Source: Ricinus communis (Eukaryota > Streptophyta > Magnoliopsida > Malpighiales > Euphorbiaceae). Taken from it: a stretch of DNA of 64,000 bases. Both the position numbers and the translations under genes were made by a program. This document shows positions 35,150-47,341 of the stretch, piece after piece. Where the stretch lies: NCBI RefSeq assembly GCF_019578655.1, contig NC_063258.1, forward strand, positions 16,434,802 to 16,498,801, in the 5' to 3' direction. Within the stretch, counting starts at the first letter, position 1, and the number at the start of each line of letters is the position of its first letter. The notes under the pieces were generated by a model that did no database searches, was not told the origin of the DNA, and saw only the letters and a list, made by a program, of their open reading frames with translations.

Positions 35150-36343
35150 TTAGGTTTAGATTTCCTTCGACCTAGGTTAAGATTTTTCTTGGTACTGCGG
35201 AGTTAGGATCAAGTTTGTCTTGTTGTCTTCATTGACTCCAGTGTCTCAGCCTTCTCTGTTAGAGAGTCTGTCATTCTTTTTTTGTGAGCTTATCTTTGGT
35301 GCTGTGCTGAGAATGAACTTTGTAGCGACGGGAAGATTCGAAGCGTGGTAGACTCGTGCTGTTTCTTCAAGTGATTAGTGTAGTCCGCCTTTAGAAGCTT
35401 TGATTGTTGTTTCGATGGTGGGCACCGCAGTCAGTTTTAGTGTAGAGCGTGGTTGCAGTCGTGTCATGAGCTGCCTCGTCATCGCATCAGGCATCGCCTT
35501 ATTGAGTAGCCCCGAAGGTAGTGCCTGGGAAGTAGAGCGGATGTCGGCTGTTATGGTTGAGTTGGTGATTGTAAGAAGCTTAAGAAAGGTGGCAGGAGTG
35601 TTTTCGGATGCTCAGAATCCAGAGAAACTTAAGCGAACATTATCTATTTTTCTAAGTAGAACAAGTGTTTTAAAATACAATGTTGCGCCCAGTCCTGTAA
35701 GAATGCATTATGGCATTTCACTGTTAGGCATGCATAAATTCATTTTAGGACATGCATCATACATTGTGCATTGCAACCCTTGGTGATAGGGGCATCATCA
35801 CCCTGGCGCGCGATATTGTAAAATTTTATATAAAGAAATGGCTAAAGGTTTTACGATTTTATAAAAGTATTTTTCCAACATAATAAAGCTTTTATCAATG
35901 ATGATTATAAAGTAAGTAAAGATGTAATTTTTCAAAGTAAATAGTGTTAGCTTGAGAATTCTCTGGATGACGAGTTAAGTTGCTGAGAGAGTAAGTCTGT
36001 GGAGCTGTAAGTCCCATGTTAGATTATAAGGGAGGCTTTTGGATTTCAGTCAAGGAGGAATCTTGTGTCAGGATGGCATGGGTTGTGTCGGTTGATGCGA
36101 TCAGATGGATGTTATGTCGAGGATGATGTGATGTAGACGTTAAGGATTTTTTTGTACGTGCAAGGGGCACGTCATTAGGAAGGAAATTTGGTGAGTGGAT
36201 TTTTGGCAGGATCAGAATTGGCCCTTCTTGTGTGGAAACCCTTGGTTTTGTCGGCAGGTTGGTGAGGTGGCATGTAAGTTGGACTTGCTGCCAAGTATTA
36301 GTAATGTTCTCTGAGGTCAAATCCAGTTGTTTGTAAGTCTGAG
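35150..36343 (+). other. Internal remnant of B3
   Basis: 1.2 kb between primer site and truncated 3' LTR. The longest plus-strand ORF (35400-35786, 128 codons) resembles no retroelement domain I know. It could be a gag remnant out of frame or non-coding sequence of a large retrotransposon derivative. Confidence 0.6.
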
Positions 36344-36625
36344 TTGATTTGGTATGTAAAATGGTAAATCTTAGATTCTCCGCAGTAGTAATAGTAGATG
36401 TATCAGTTGTAAATTTTTTGAGCTTCGGGTCTCGCCTAGTTTTTCTGGTAGACCGAAGTAATTTTTGTAAAGTGTAACTATTAAGATGATTTGTGGTTTT
36501 AATAATATTAATTTGAGATGAGGTTTGTTTAAATCAGTGAGTGTCAGGCTTACTACGGGTTTCGGTGGCCTTAAGCCTACCCATTCCCTAGTGCCGGTCA
36601 CGGGCCCACGGGTGGGGTCGTGACA
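36344..36625 (+). repeat. Truncated 3' LTR of B3
   Basis: Matches 34858-35133 of the 5' LTR (GGTATGTAAAATGGTAAATC to GTCGTGACA), with small differences. Confidence 0.9.
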
Positions 36626-36630
36626 ATAAC

Positions 36631-37960
36631 ATATATTCTTGATGTTAATATGATGAATGAGATGAATGACAATAAATCAACATATTTGTTGATGAAGGCA
36701 GCCTGTAGGTACTGAATTAGAAATTACACCAAAACTTATGTACAATTAAAGAAAATCTCATCTTTTCCAGAATTACACTTCCATTTTTATAGAAACCATA
36801 GTAGAAAGAATCACTTCAAAATCATTGGTATAGAGATAGTTATGGCATTTTCTATACAGCTGCTCCAATTTCCATCTAAACAGAACAGAAAAAAGTTTCT
36901 TATTAAATGACCAGTCAAAAGAATAAATTTTTTGATGAAACTCTGTAGATATAAAGTTAACATTCTAAAGTTTTTATACACACTAATTTTACTCAATTTG
37001 GACTTGTCTAGCTCAAGTTGTGAAACACATAATTAGCAACAAATTTTTGAATCCTATGTCCGATTTCTGCTTAAAATAGTTTTGAGCAGGCAATATTAAG
37101 TTCAATATATCTCACGTTATACTCAACCAAAAATTATGAAATTTTGCAGACATATACTAGATATATAAATGAACAACTTTCATGACTAACTCTTTGCTTG
37201 ATTCAGCCTCTGAGTGCCTCAAAATGTCAGCACAAAAACCAGGTCACCTGCTGAACCACAAACAGAGCAGCAACAAATCTAACCTTATAAGTTCATACAC
37301 ACTCAACGATCTGCAAAACCATTTTACAGAGATATTCCTCAAACATATACCTACAAGTTTGGAAATTTCCGAGATTAAGCCTCTAATAGAGGTCACGAAA
37401 TTAGAGGTGAAAAATTCTGCCCAGAAATTTCAGCTTCAAGATCACAAGTAATAGCATGTTCACTCTTGATTAAACAATTCCAAAACACATAATCATCAAC
37501 AATTTCATATCATTAATCCTAATTTACAGCAAAACCAAGAAATTAAAATTACTCACCTTTGTTTCCCTTGATTAAGAAAGCCCAAATCTTTCAAACTTAA
37601 AAGAAGAATTAGATTCTCACTTATTAAAAGTTTGTAGAGTTTGATTAGAAAATCAAGGTTTGAAGAAGAAAAGGAGAAGAATGAGAGAGACAAAAAAGAA
37701 GAGGAAATAGGAAATGCATGTGTAGAAATGAAGAGGTGGTAATTTGGTGTAAAAATAGACAATTTTACAATTTAATCCTCTTTCTTTCTAACTTTCCAAT
37801 TTAGTCCAAAATCATTACTTTTCAATTAAATCAATATGTAACTAAATAATTTATTTATCTACCACATAATATAATAAAATAGGTCATACATAATCATGAT
37901 GCAAATGACATGTTAATGAATATTAATTATTAATAAAAAATATAAAATTTGGTTGTGACA
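36631..37960 (-). repeat. 5' LTR of B2, second part
   Basis: Continues the B2 LTR after the B3 insertion, ending GGTTGTGACA before the GCTTG duplication. With the first part it totals about 2.28 kb, close to the other LTR (2.33 kb). Confidence 0.93.
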
Positions 37961-37965
37961 GCTTG

Positions 37966-38724
37966 GCTAACACATACCCCATACCCACCCCCCTCCTCTG
38001 ATGCAGGGCCCATAAACAGATTACATTAGGCTGGGTGACCACTCAAAAACTGTCCCCTCACCTTGTCAATGTATATGCGAGCAGGCAGTGAAGATATCGC
38101 AGGCTATTAGAGATGCTGGATGCCTTAGACTTGCTCGGGTTGTAAGGCTCATCCCTCTCTGAGATGGTCTTCCAAGCCTTGTCAAAAGAAACTCCTAGGT
38201 TGTATAATGAACCTCTGAAATCATCTGACTCTATAGTCGCCTGGTCATAGAGGCCAAGTGCAACACCAAACTAGGGAATACTCATCATGGAAGTCTGCCC
38301 CCCTAACCGAAATGAAATGGTCTCTAGCTAAGACCAGTCCTTGAATCTGCATCTGAAAGAAGAAAGTGGAGGCAAACTCAAGTGTAAGCTCCTTATAAGT
38401 GAGCTCTAGAATGCCCAAGAAGGCCTCTAATGGTGGAGCCTGAAGTAACTCTTAAACTCAGTAGCTAGGCCAACTGTCTTCAATGACTGGCAGTTGATGC
38501 ATCTCCTACAGCCTAACTGCCTATACCGTAGCTGCTGGTACGAGCCTCGTGATTGGGGCACTGAAATTGTAAAAGTCTCTACCGTGGGGGAGCTGGAGAT
38601 GGAGCTGGAGCTCTAGTTCAGGTGGTTGAGGTGCAGGTATTCGAGGTGCAGGCTGGTCAGGTAAGTCCGAATACCTTCTCTTAGAGACACCCACCTTCCG
38701 GGGTCTCTAACGCCGCTTAGTCAC
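37966..38724 (-). pseudogene. N-terminal part of A3 post-pol ORF
   Basis: Homologous to the A1 ORF near 9650-10315 (the GATGCCTTAGACTTGCTCGGG block and the GAAGAAAGTGGAGGCAAACTC block), with a Pro-rich stretch encoded near 38560-38640. The start position, 5 nt after a splice acceptor, holds GTG instead of ATG. The copy has stops and shifts. It continues at 24851 across B2. Confidence 0.65.
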
Positions 38725-38729
38725 AGTAC

Positions 38730-38887
38730 CTGCATTGAAATTGATCAAAACTCTTGCTAAAACAGTAATTCTTACACTAAAGAGACAATCATTTCAATAA
38801 CAGGCACTGGTTTAATAGCAATACAATAGCAATAGAACATATTCTCAGCACAGTTGCATTAGTCAATTTCCAATTTAGCAGCATAAT
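38730..38887 (-). promoter_or_regulatory. Putative 3' splice acceptor and TTATGCTG motif (A3)
   Basis: Minus-strand AATTTCAATGCAG ends 5 nt before the GTG start; ATTATGCTG lies at 38879-38887. Confidence 0.5.
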
Positions 38888-39670
38888 GACTAATTCACCG
38901 AACCAGCTCACAATCTAGCAAGTTCTAACATACTAAAGAGCGGCAATAGGGCAATTCAAATGCAGAAAAAAAAAATAAAAAATATAAACAATACTAACGA
39001 ATAAAGCAAAATAAACAATAATAGCAAAGCAAAATTAAACAAAAAGTAAGAAATTTAACGAAACAACGAATGAAATGCAACAAAAGTAACGAATTTAACG
39101 AAATAAAAAAATTAACAATGAGATTGGTGAAAATAAGAAACAATACCAAAAATTACAGAAATAATTAAAGAAATTAGAAAAAAGAGTAAAATCACATGCC
39201 AAAATGGAGTATTGAACAAAGTTAAGAGAAAAAAACTTACTTGGAGATTGATGAAAATAAGAAACAATACCAAAAATTTCAGAAATAATTAAAGAAATTA
39301 GAAAAAATAGTAAAATGACATGCCAAAATGGAGTATTGAACAAAGTTAAGGGAAGAAACTTACTTGATTTGCTAGAAACATACTTGAAAATTGAAGGAAA
39401 AGAGGGAGAGAATATCAGCCTATACATGCAAAGAGATAAAGGAGCAAAAATTTTGCTACGTATGATATGCCGCGGCTTATACAGGTGTTGAGTCAACACC
39501 GCCGTGTTCCAAGCCATGCTGACCAGCACGCCTAGTCCTACAGCACGTGTTAGTCGTAGAAAACATGATGAAGTCCAATTTTTCTATCAACAGGTTTGGG
39601 TGCCCCCAACACAGGCGTGTGATGTGAAACGGACGTGTTCACAACACGTGTTACTCTCAAAAAATGTTTT
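38888..39670 (-). other. Leader of A3 with a 124-base tandem duplication
   Basis: Non-coding. Positions 39120-39243 are repeated at 39244-39367 with few differences. The CACGG-type palindromic stretch lies at about 39480-39660, placed as in the other copies. Confidence 0.6.
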
Positions 39671-39816
39671 TGGTATCCTTGATCTCACACATGTTTGCAT
39701 GTTAGGATAGATTGAATGTTGCTTAATGGTAATCAATTGCATGAGTTTTAAAGCAAGCTTATGATCTAAACTGTTGATTACTTGAGGACAAACAAAAGCT
39801 TAAGTGTGGGGTGATT
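39671..39816 (+). promoter_or_regulatory. 3' end of A6 interior: duplicated LTR start and polypurine tract
   Basis: Begins TGGTATCCTTGATCTCACAC, a copy of the first ~30 bases of the LTR at 39817. It ends GAGGACAAACAAAAGC, TTAAGTGTGGGG and TGATT, the polypurine tract of this family in plus orientation. The hairpin seen in A1 and A2 is degenerate here. Confidence 0.65.
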
Positions 39817-41281
39817 TGATATCCTTGATCTCACACATGTTTGCATGCTTGATTTTAAGTTATTTTAGAGCAATTTATGTGTTTTTGTATTAGAATCACC
39901 CTGTTTTAGTTTCATTTGTGTCGCAGATGTTTTTTTAGGTACATCATCAATGTTAGAGAGAAATTTGGACCAAACTCGGGAAGAAATAGTCGAATCGGTC
40001 ACGTTTATTCAACACGCCCATGCTGAAGGGCATGGTCAAGGTCAGAGGGCGTGTTGAGATGCCTTACCTATGGCGAAAAGAAGCAATTTGCAACACAGTT
40101 TCTCAGAGTGACACGGCCTAGGAGATGTTCATGCTGAGGAGCACGGCCCGAATCCAAGCCGTGCTGAAGAAAACTAAATGTACACTTTTAGATCAACATG
40201 GCATGCATCCAGGTCGTGCTGACCAGAATGGCCCAAATCTAGGCCGTGTTGGATCCCGAAAACTAAGTTAAAAGAAAAGGAAAAGAAAGAGAGCGGACAG
40301 AGAGAAAAAGAAGATAAAAAGAAAACTTTGGAGCATTCAAGACAAACTTGGATAGCTAATTTCCAAACGATCAAGAAGAGGAAAACGGAGATGAATTCCA
40401 CTTCAACATCATCAAGGTAGCTGCTCTTGAGGATTGGATCAAAGATTCAAAAGAAAGAAGAATGAGATCTTGATCTGTAGAGCTTGGATATAGAGTTATT
40501 CAAGAGGGGGATAGCATCTCACCATTTAAGAAAAGGGTGTTCATGTTCTTTTTGATTCTTGTCTACTCTGTATTCAATTCTTGTATTAGTTTAATCATGA
40601 ACTTGTGTAACTAATTATATTAAACCCATTTGGGGATGATCTTTAGCCATACTAGGCTTGTTTTGTGCTTAATTGATTGGATTATTGATTTAAGATTGTA
40701 GTTTTCAGTCAAGTAAAATAAAATTTATTGTTTCTTCTTCATTGTTGAATCAATTTGAAAACTCCTTTATAATTGAGAAATTCAATTGAGTTTGGACAAC
40801 TTCTTGTGTGATTAGGTGATTCGCATCCTAGAGATAAGTATAATAGCTTACTGGAATAAGAACTAGACATTCTTATTAGCGGTATTAGAGATTAATGCTA
40901 TTCTAAAATCGATTGTTAGGAAGAGATTCCAACTTTAGATCTTTAGGGTTAGGAATTAGTTAACTCGAGAGAGAGGCCAATTCATTTAAGAAATTATCCA
41001 CAGATTGCAATTCCTAATCAATCAATTCATAATTTATTGTTTGTAAGCTAGCTAGCTAAAGTGATCCCCAATTGGGTTAACTCATCTCATTATCCTTTTT
41101 CAACTTTCATTCTCTGTGTTAAAATTTAGCTTTCAATTGCATTCTTAATCATTTTTAGTTAATAATCTTCACCATCATATGATCGGTTAGATAATAGGAA
41201 TGGCGTAGTAGCAGTAGTTTCTCAATTACATTCGATAGGTGCACTTGCCTATTCATTGTTAGTTGTGTTAGCGAGCCATCA
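39817..41281 (+). repeat. Athila-like LTR (plus orientation), A6
   Basis: 1465 bases, TGATATCC to GAGCCATCA, preceded by a polypurine tract, so it is the 3' LTR of a plus-strand element whose body is gone. It contains the conserved LTR blocks AGGAAGAGATTCCAACTTTAG and TTAACTCGAGAGAGAGG and several CACGG/CCGTG words (40010-40250). It abuts the tandem array directly. Confidence 0.8.
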
Positions 41282-43273
41282 TTGACCAGTCAACTCCTCT
41301 CCATTTCTTGATTTGACTTTAGTTTATTCATATTTCTTTGTTCTTTTTCACATTTATGTTCTAGTTTCTTCTTCTTATGGAATGAGGGCTTTCGCACTAT
41401 GAAAACCGCATGCAATCGAATACTTGAGGCTAGTAAGTATATTATTTCATTTCTCTACCTTATGGGAAATCAAGTTCTTAGTTCTTTCAAGAATCTTATG
41501 GACTTATCAACGCTCGTGCTAGCGAACATAGACTCATAGCTCGCGTACTTTCTTTGTTTTGTGTTCTTTATCTATCCTTATTATTATAGTGGCTGTATTT
41601 GATTCTTATGCTTAGTCATATGGAAGAGAACAAAGAACTTTTGATTTTTTTCCTTATCGAATCCGAAATCCTACCTATGTTCTTATTCTATTCATTTCTT
41701 TAATTCATCTTTCTGTAGTATGATGCTTTAGTTTTAATTGGGGAGCATAAACATGACTGTTGAGTGAAAGCACGTGGAAGCGGCAATCTTAGGCACCAAT
41801 CCAATGCATGGACGAATGCGAAAAAAGAACATTAATTGATTGAGTACTGATGTCATTCTCTGTATGATTTTGATTGAATCTTTTGGAGGAATGAAGGAAT
41901 GATGAGAATTGAGGTACGCCCAAATATTCCGATTTAAGATTTGCTATAATAGGATCTCCATCATTCCTTGTTCCTCTAGGCACAAGATGAGGGAATGACG
42001 AGAATCAAAGTACGCCCACATATTCCAATTTGAGATTTGCATCATTAGGATGTCCATTATTCCTTGTTCTTCTAGGCACAAGGATTTTTAATGAAACAAG
42101 GATTGGCATAAGGAATCATGGAAATGCAATTGACAAGTTGGACCGGTGGCTTAGCTTGACGATGAAGTAGGACGAGAAGTAAATTAACGGTCATAAGGAA
42201 GAAATCATTTTGTTTTTGATTAATCCAAGCATAATGAGAGCGAGAATGCTAGCATTTTGATATTTGGGATGCATATAGTGAAGTAATTTGGGTTAGAGTG
42301 TTATTATGTAGGCCCACATGAATTTTCCCTTATTTTTGTGACTAGTCAACTCCTATCCAGTTCTTGATATGACTTTAATTTATTCATCATTATGTATTTA
42401 TTTATTCACATTTGGCTTCTAGTTTCTTCTTTTTATGGAATGAGGACTTCACACTATAAAAACTGCAAACAACCAAATACTTTAGGCTAGTGAGCATATT
42501 ATTTTAGTTTTCTACCTTATGGAAAATCAAGTTATGGATTCTTTAAAGAACTCTGCAGATTTATGAGGCTCGTACTAGCAAATCACATCCTTCCTTTCTT
42601 TTGCATTCTCTATATACCCTTATATTTATAACAATTCTATTTGAGCCTTACGCTTAGTCGTCTGGAAGAGAAAAAAGAACTTATGATTTTTATCCTTATC
42701 GGATCTGAAATCCTACCTACATTCTCTTTTTATTCGTTTCTTTATGCCCCTTCATCTAGTACGATGGTTTGATTTTATTTGGTCGACATAAAGACGAATG
42801 TTGAGTCGAAGTGCGTGGAAGCGGCAATCATAGGCACCGATCCAATGCTTGGACGAATGCGAATAGAGAAAGTTAGTTGACTCAATATTGATATCATTCA
42901 CCGAATGGTCACCGATGATTGTTTTGGAGGAAATAGGGAACTACGAGAATCGAGGTACTCCTAAATATTTTGATTCAGGATGTTCACCATTTGGATCTCC
43001 ATCATTCCTTGTTCCTCTAGGAACAAGTACTATTGATAGCGCAAGGATTATCATAAGAAATCTTGGAAACACAATTGACAAGCTTGACCGATAGCATTGG
43101 GCCTTACTTGATGAAAGCATAAGGGAGAAATCATATTATTTTGATTAATCCAAGCATAATGAAAGCGAAAATGCGATCGTTTTCATGTTTGGGATGCATA
43201 TAATGAAGTATTTTGGGTATGAGTATTATTAGGTAGGCGCATGCGAATTTCTCCTTGTTTCTTCATTAAGGCA

Positions 43274-44682
43274 TGATGGGCTACTTATGCAACCTACACC
43301 TAAGGTAGTGAACCTATCGATGCAGCCTAGCACTAGTAAGTATCAAGGTCGTATCCCTAGAGATTGGGTGAACCTAGAGTTACTACTGTTCACTATGTTA
43401 TCTAGTATGAAATAGAGTGTGAGAAGTCTAAATTAATTAACTAATGATTATGAATGCAAATAAAGAAAAAACAGCAACTGACAATCGAAAGACAATCGCA
43501 ACAAAAGAAGCAAACCCAAAGGGGACCTGTGCCTAAATCCTATATCGAACTTGATTCCTCTCTCTCGCTTACCGACTTCCTAAACCTGCACTAACCTAAT
43601 GGAATCTCTTCCTATCAGATTATTACAGATTAGCATTAAGCGTGATTTAGATCTATTAAGAGTTGTTAATTCTTAATCCGACAAGTGAATTAACCTTATC
43701 TCTAAGTGTTAACTACCAGTTCTTACTATTCAATTTCCAGTTGTAACAAGCATTTCTCAACGTCAAGAAACAACCCAAAAGACAATTAATTCAACGTCTC
43801 AAATTAACTGAATCAAACTTTATTACTGAATAGCAAAAAGATTACAAGAATGGCAATTACAAATCTAACAACTAAGCACAATCCATCATAATAAAGACCC
43901 CAATGGGTTCAAAAGATCTAGCTACTTATGTTCATAGTTAAAGCAAAATAAGAAACAAATAAGGAAAAGAAAATTGAAAGCATGTACACCTTAATTTGTG
44001 TATGAGAAACCCTAATTTTCCAATCCAAAATATCAAACCTTAATTTGCCTCTTGAATGCTCCCAAAATGTTGTTTTGATCTTCAAAACGATGTTGAAATA
44101 AGTGTAATGCTCCCTCCATTAATGAATTTGATCTCCCAAGGTCGACAATTGAGGTCTAGAAAATAAGTGAATTGAGTGTATATTGAAATTAGGTCAGAGA
44201 AAATCGAGCCTCCACTCACCAAATCGAACTTTTGCTTATATAGTCTCCTCAGCACGGTCGTGGTCAAGCTTGTGCTGATCAGCATGGGCGGAGTCCAGGT
44301 CGGGCTGAACCTAAGGGGTCCGTTGTGTTGACCTTTTCTAGGTCGTGCCCAAGCCGGTGCTGAGCCACCATGGGCCGTGGTGGAGGCCGTGGTGGCTATG
44401 CAAACCATGCCAAAAGGCACTCTTGGAAGGCAGCTAGTTTACAATTCAGCACGGTCGGAGTCTAGGCCGTGCTCAACCCTCGGGGTGCTAGTCCTCGCCC
44501 AATTTGATGGATTATGGTTCGTTAATCACGCGTATTTCCCTCGATTGTTGATAGTTTCCTTCGAAAATGACCTGAAACGAGAAAGGAAACAAAAGACAGG
44601 TGATTCTAGCATAAAACGAGATAATCATGCACAAAAATGTAAACAATTGGGTATGAAAACATGTGTAGTATGATGCCTATCA
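43274..44682 (-). mobile_element. Solo Athila LTR with target duplication AGGCA
   Basis: 1409 bases, TGATGGGC to GCCTATCA, flanked by AGGCA at 43269-43273 and 44683-44687. The uninterrupted version of the target is visible in a neighbouring array unit near 46672-46700, which confirms the insertion. It has the same LTR blocks as A4 and the same end as the A1 fragment. Confidence 0.93.
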
Positions 44683-47341
44683 AGGCAGCTCATTAAATTT
44701 GGGACTACGAGAGTTGTTAACCAGTCACTCCTCTCCAGTTCTTGATTTGACTTTAGTTTATTCATCTTTCTATATTTATTTTTTTACATTTAGGTTCTAG
44801 TTTCTTCTTCTTATGGAATGAGGGCTTTCACATTATAAAAACTACACGCAACCGAATACTTGAGGCTAGTGAATATATTATTTTAGTTTTCTACCTTGTG
44901 GCAAATTAAGTTATGGGTTCTTTCAAGAACCTTATGGACTTATCAACGCTTGTGCTAGCGAACATAGAGTCATCGCTCACGTATTTCCTTTCGTTTGTGT
45001 TCTTTGTCTACCCTTGTGTATATAGTGGATGTATTTGATTCTTATGCTTAGTTGTATGTAAGAGAACAAAGAACTTTTGATTTCTTTCTTTATCGAATCT
45101 AAAATCCTACCTATGTTCTCATTTGATTCGTTTCTTTTGTCCACTTTGCCTAGTATGATGCTTTAATTTTAATTAGGGAGCATGAACATGACTGTTGAGT
45201 GAAAGCACGTGGAACAAGCAATCTTACGCATCGATCCAATGCATTGATGAATGCGAAGAAAGAACATTAGTTGATTGGGTTGATGTCATTCTTTGTATAA
45301 TTTCAAATATATCTTTTGGTGGAATGAGGGAATGAGGAGAATCGAGGTACGCTCAAATATTCTGATTTAGGATTTACTCCATCAAGATCTTCATTATTCC
45401 TTATTCCTCTAGGCACAAGGGTTCCTGATGAAACAAGGATTGGCACAAGGAATCATGGGAATGCAATTGATAAGTTGGACCAGTGGCTTAGCTTGATGAT
45501 AAAGCAGGACGAGATGTAAATTCATGCTCACAAGGAAGAAATCATGTAGTTTTTTATTAATCCAAGCGTAATGAAAGTGAGAATGCTAGCGTTTTGATGT
45601 TTGGGGTGCATATAGTGAAGTACTTTAGTTCAGAATGTTATTATATAGGCCCACGTGAATTTATACTTGTTTTTATGAAGTTGGCTCTTAAAATTTTGGA
45701 CTACGAGAGTGGTTGACCACTCAACTCCTCTCCAGTTCTTTATATGACTTTAGTTTATTCATTTGGGCCCCAATTTAGAAAGATGAAAGGCCAAAAAGTC
45801 AAAAATTATTATTTATTTATTTATTCACATTTAGCTTCTAGTTTCTTCTTCTTATGGAATGAGGCCTTCGCACTATAAAAACTACAAACAACCAAATACT
45901 TGAGGCTAGTGGGCATATTATTTTAATTTTCTATCTTACAGGAAATCAAGTTATGGATTTTTCAAGAACTTTGCACATTTATAAGGCTTGCCCTAGCAAA
46001 TCACGTCCTTCCTTTCCTTTGCATTCTCTGTCTACCCTTGTGTGTATAACAACTCTATTTGACCCTTATGCTTAGTCGTTTGGAAGAGAATAAAGAACTT
46101 ACGATTTCTATCCTTATCAAATCCGAAATCCTACCTATGTTCTCTTTTTATTTGTTTCTTTGTGCCCTTTCATCTAGTACGATGATTTGGTTTTATTTGG
46201 GTAGTATAAACACGTTTGTTGAGTCAAAGAACGTGGAAGGGGCAACCATAGGCACGATCCAATACTTGGACGAATGTGAAGAAGGAAAGTTAGTTGATCA
46301 AGTATTTATATCATTCACCGAATGATTACCGACGATTATTTTAGAGGAAATAGGGACTACGAGAATCGAGGCACTCTTAAATATTTTGATTCAGGATGTG
46401 CACCATTTGGATCTCCATCATTTATTGTTCCTCTATCCACAAGTATTATTGTTGGCATAAGGAATAATGAAAACACAATTGACAAGCTTGACCAATGACA
46501 TTGGGGGCTTAGCTTGATAATTAAGTAGGATAAGACTTAAATCCACGTGTGTAAGGGAGGAATCATATTATTTCGATTAATCCAAGCATAATGCAAGCAG
46601 AGATACGATCATTTTCATGTTTGGGACGCATATAATAAAGTAGTTTGAGTAGGTCCATGCGAATTTCTCCTGGTTTCTTCATTAAGCCGACTCATTAAAT
46701 TTGGGACTACGAGAGTTATTGACCAGTCAACTCCTTTGGGACTACGAGAGTTATTGACTTTAGTTTATTCATCTTTCTTTATTTATTTTTTCACATTTAG
46801 GTTCTAGTTTCTTCTTCTTATAGAATGAGGGCTTTGACACTATAAAAATCATACTCAATCAGATACTTTAGGCTAGTGAGCATTTTATTTCAGTTTTCTA
46901 CCTTGTGGGAAATCAAGTTATGGGTTCTTTCAAGAACCTTATGGACTTATCAATGCTCGTGCTAACGAACATATACTCATTGCTCACGTACTTCCTCTCT
47001 TTTGTGTTCTTTGTTTACCTTTGTGTTTATAACAGTTGTATTTGATTCTTATTCTTCGTTGTATGGAAGAGAACAAAGAACTTTTGATTTCTTTCCTTAT
47101 CAAATATGAAATCCTACCTATGTTCTCATTTTATTGTTTCTTTTGTTCCTCTTTGTCTAGTATGATGCTTTAGTTTTATTTGGGGAGTATAAACATTACT
47201 ATTGAGTGAAAGCACATGGAAGCGGCAAGCTTAGGCATTGATTTAATGCATGGAGGAATACGTAGAAAGAACATTAGTTGATTGAGTATTGATGTCATTC
47301 TCTGTATGATTTTGAATGAATCTTTTAGAGGAATGAAGGAA

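Larger units (their letters stand above)
32261..36625 (+). mobile_element. LTR element B3 nested in the B2 LTR, target duplication ATAAC
   Basis: Plus-strand element flanked by ATAAC (32256-32260 and 36626-36630). It has a complete 5' LTR, a primer site, about 1.2 kb of internal sequence without recognisable proteins, and only the last ~282 bases of the 3' LTR. One deletion appears to have removed most of the interior and the front of the 3' LTR. Confidence 0.9.
24857..37960 (-). mobile_element. Chromovirus B2 with target duplication GCTTG
   Basis: Full-ended Ty3/gypsy element on the minus strand, flanked by GCTTG at 24852-24856 and 37961-37965. It has two LTRs, a primer site, polypurine tract, gag, protease, RT, RNase H, integrase and chromodomain. 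The right LTR contains the nested element B3. Gag lacks its N-terminal half and leader, and pol carries stops, a short deletion and frameshifts. The first ~205 bases of the two LTRs differ at about nine positions by eye, so the insertion is not very recent. Confidence 0.93.
21843..39670 (-). mobile_element. Athila derivative A3, interrupted by nested insertions
   Basis: Minus-strand element of which spacer (21843-22825), post-pol ORF in three blocks (22826-23025, 24466-24851, 37966-38724) and leader (to about 39670) remain. The ORF is split by a solo LTR and by complete element B2, each with a target duplication. Both ends are cut: at 21843 against A2 gag and near 39670 against A6. No gag or pol of this copy is visible. 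Confidence 0.75.

Noticed and set aside
35400..35786. 128-codon ORF in the B3 interior
   Set aside because: No motif of gag or any known protein; kept only as part of the internal remnant.
46059..46325. 88-codon ORF in a beta unit of the array
   Set aside because: The same frame is broken in the other units, so it is not a conserved protein.
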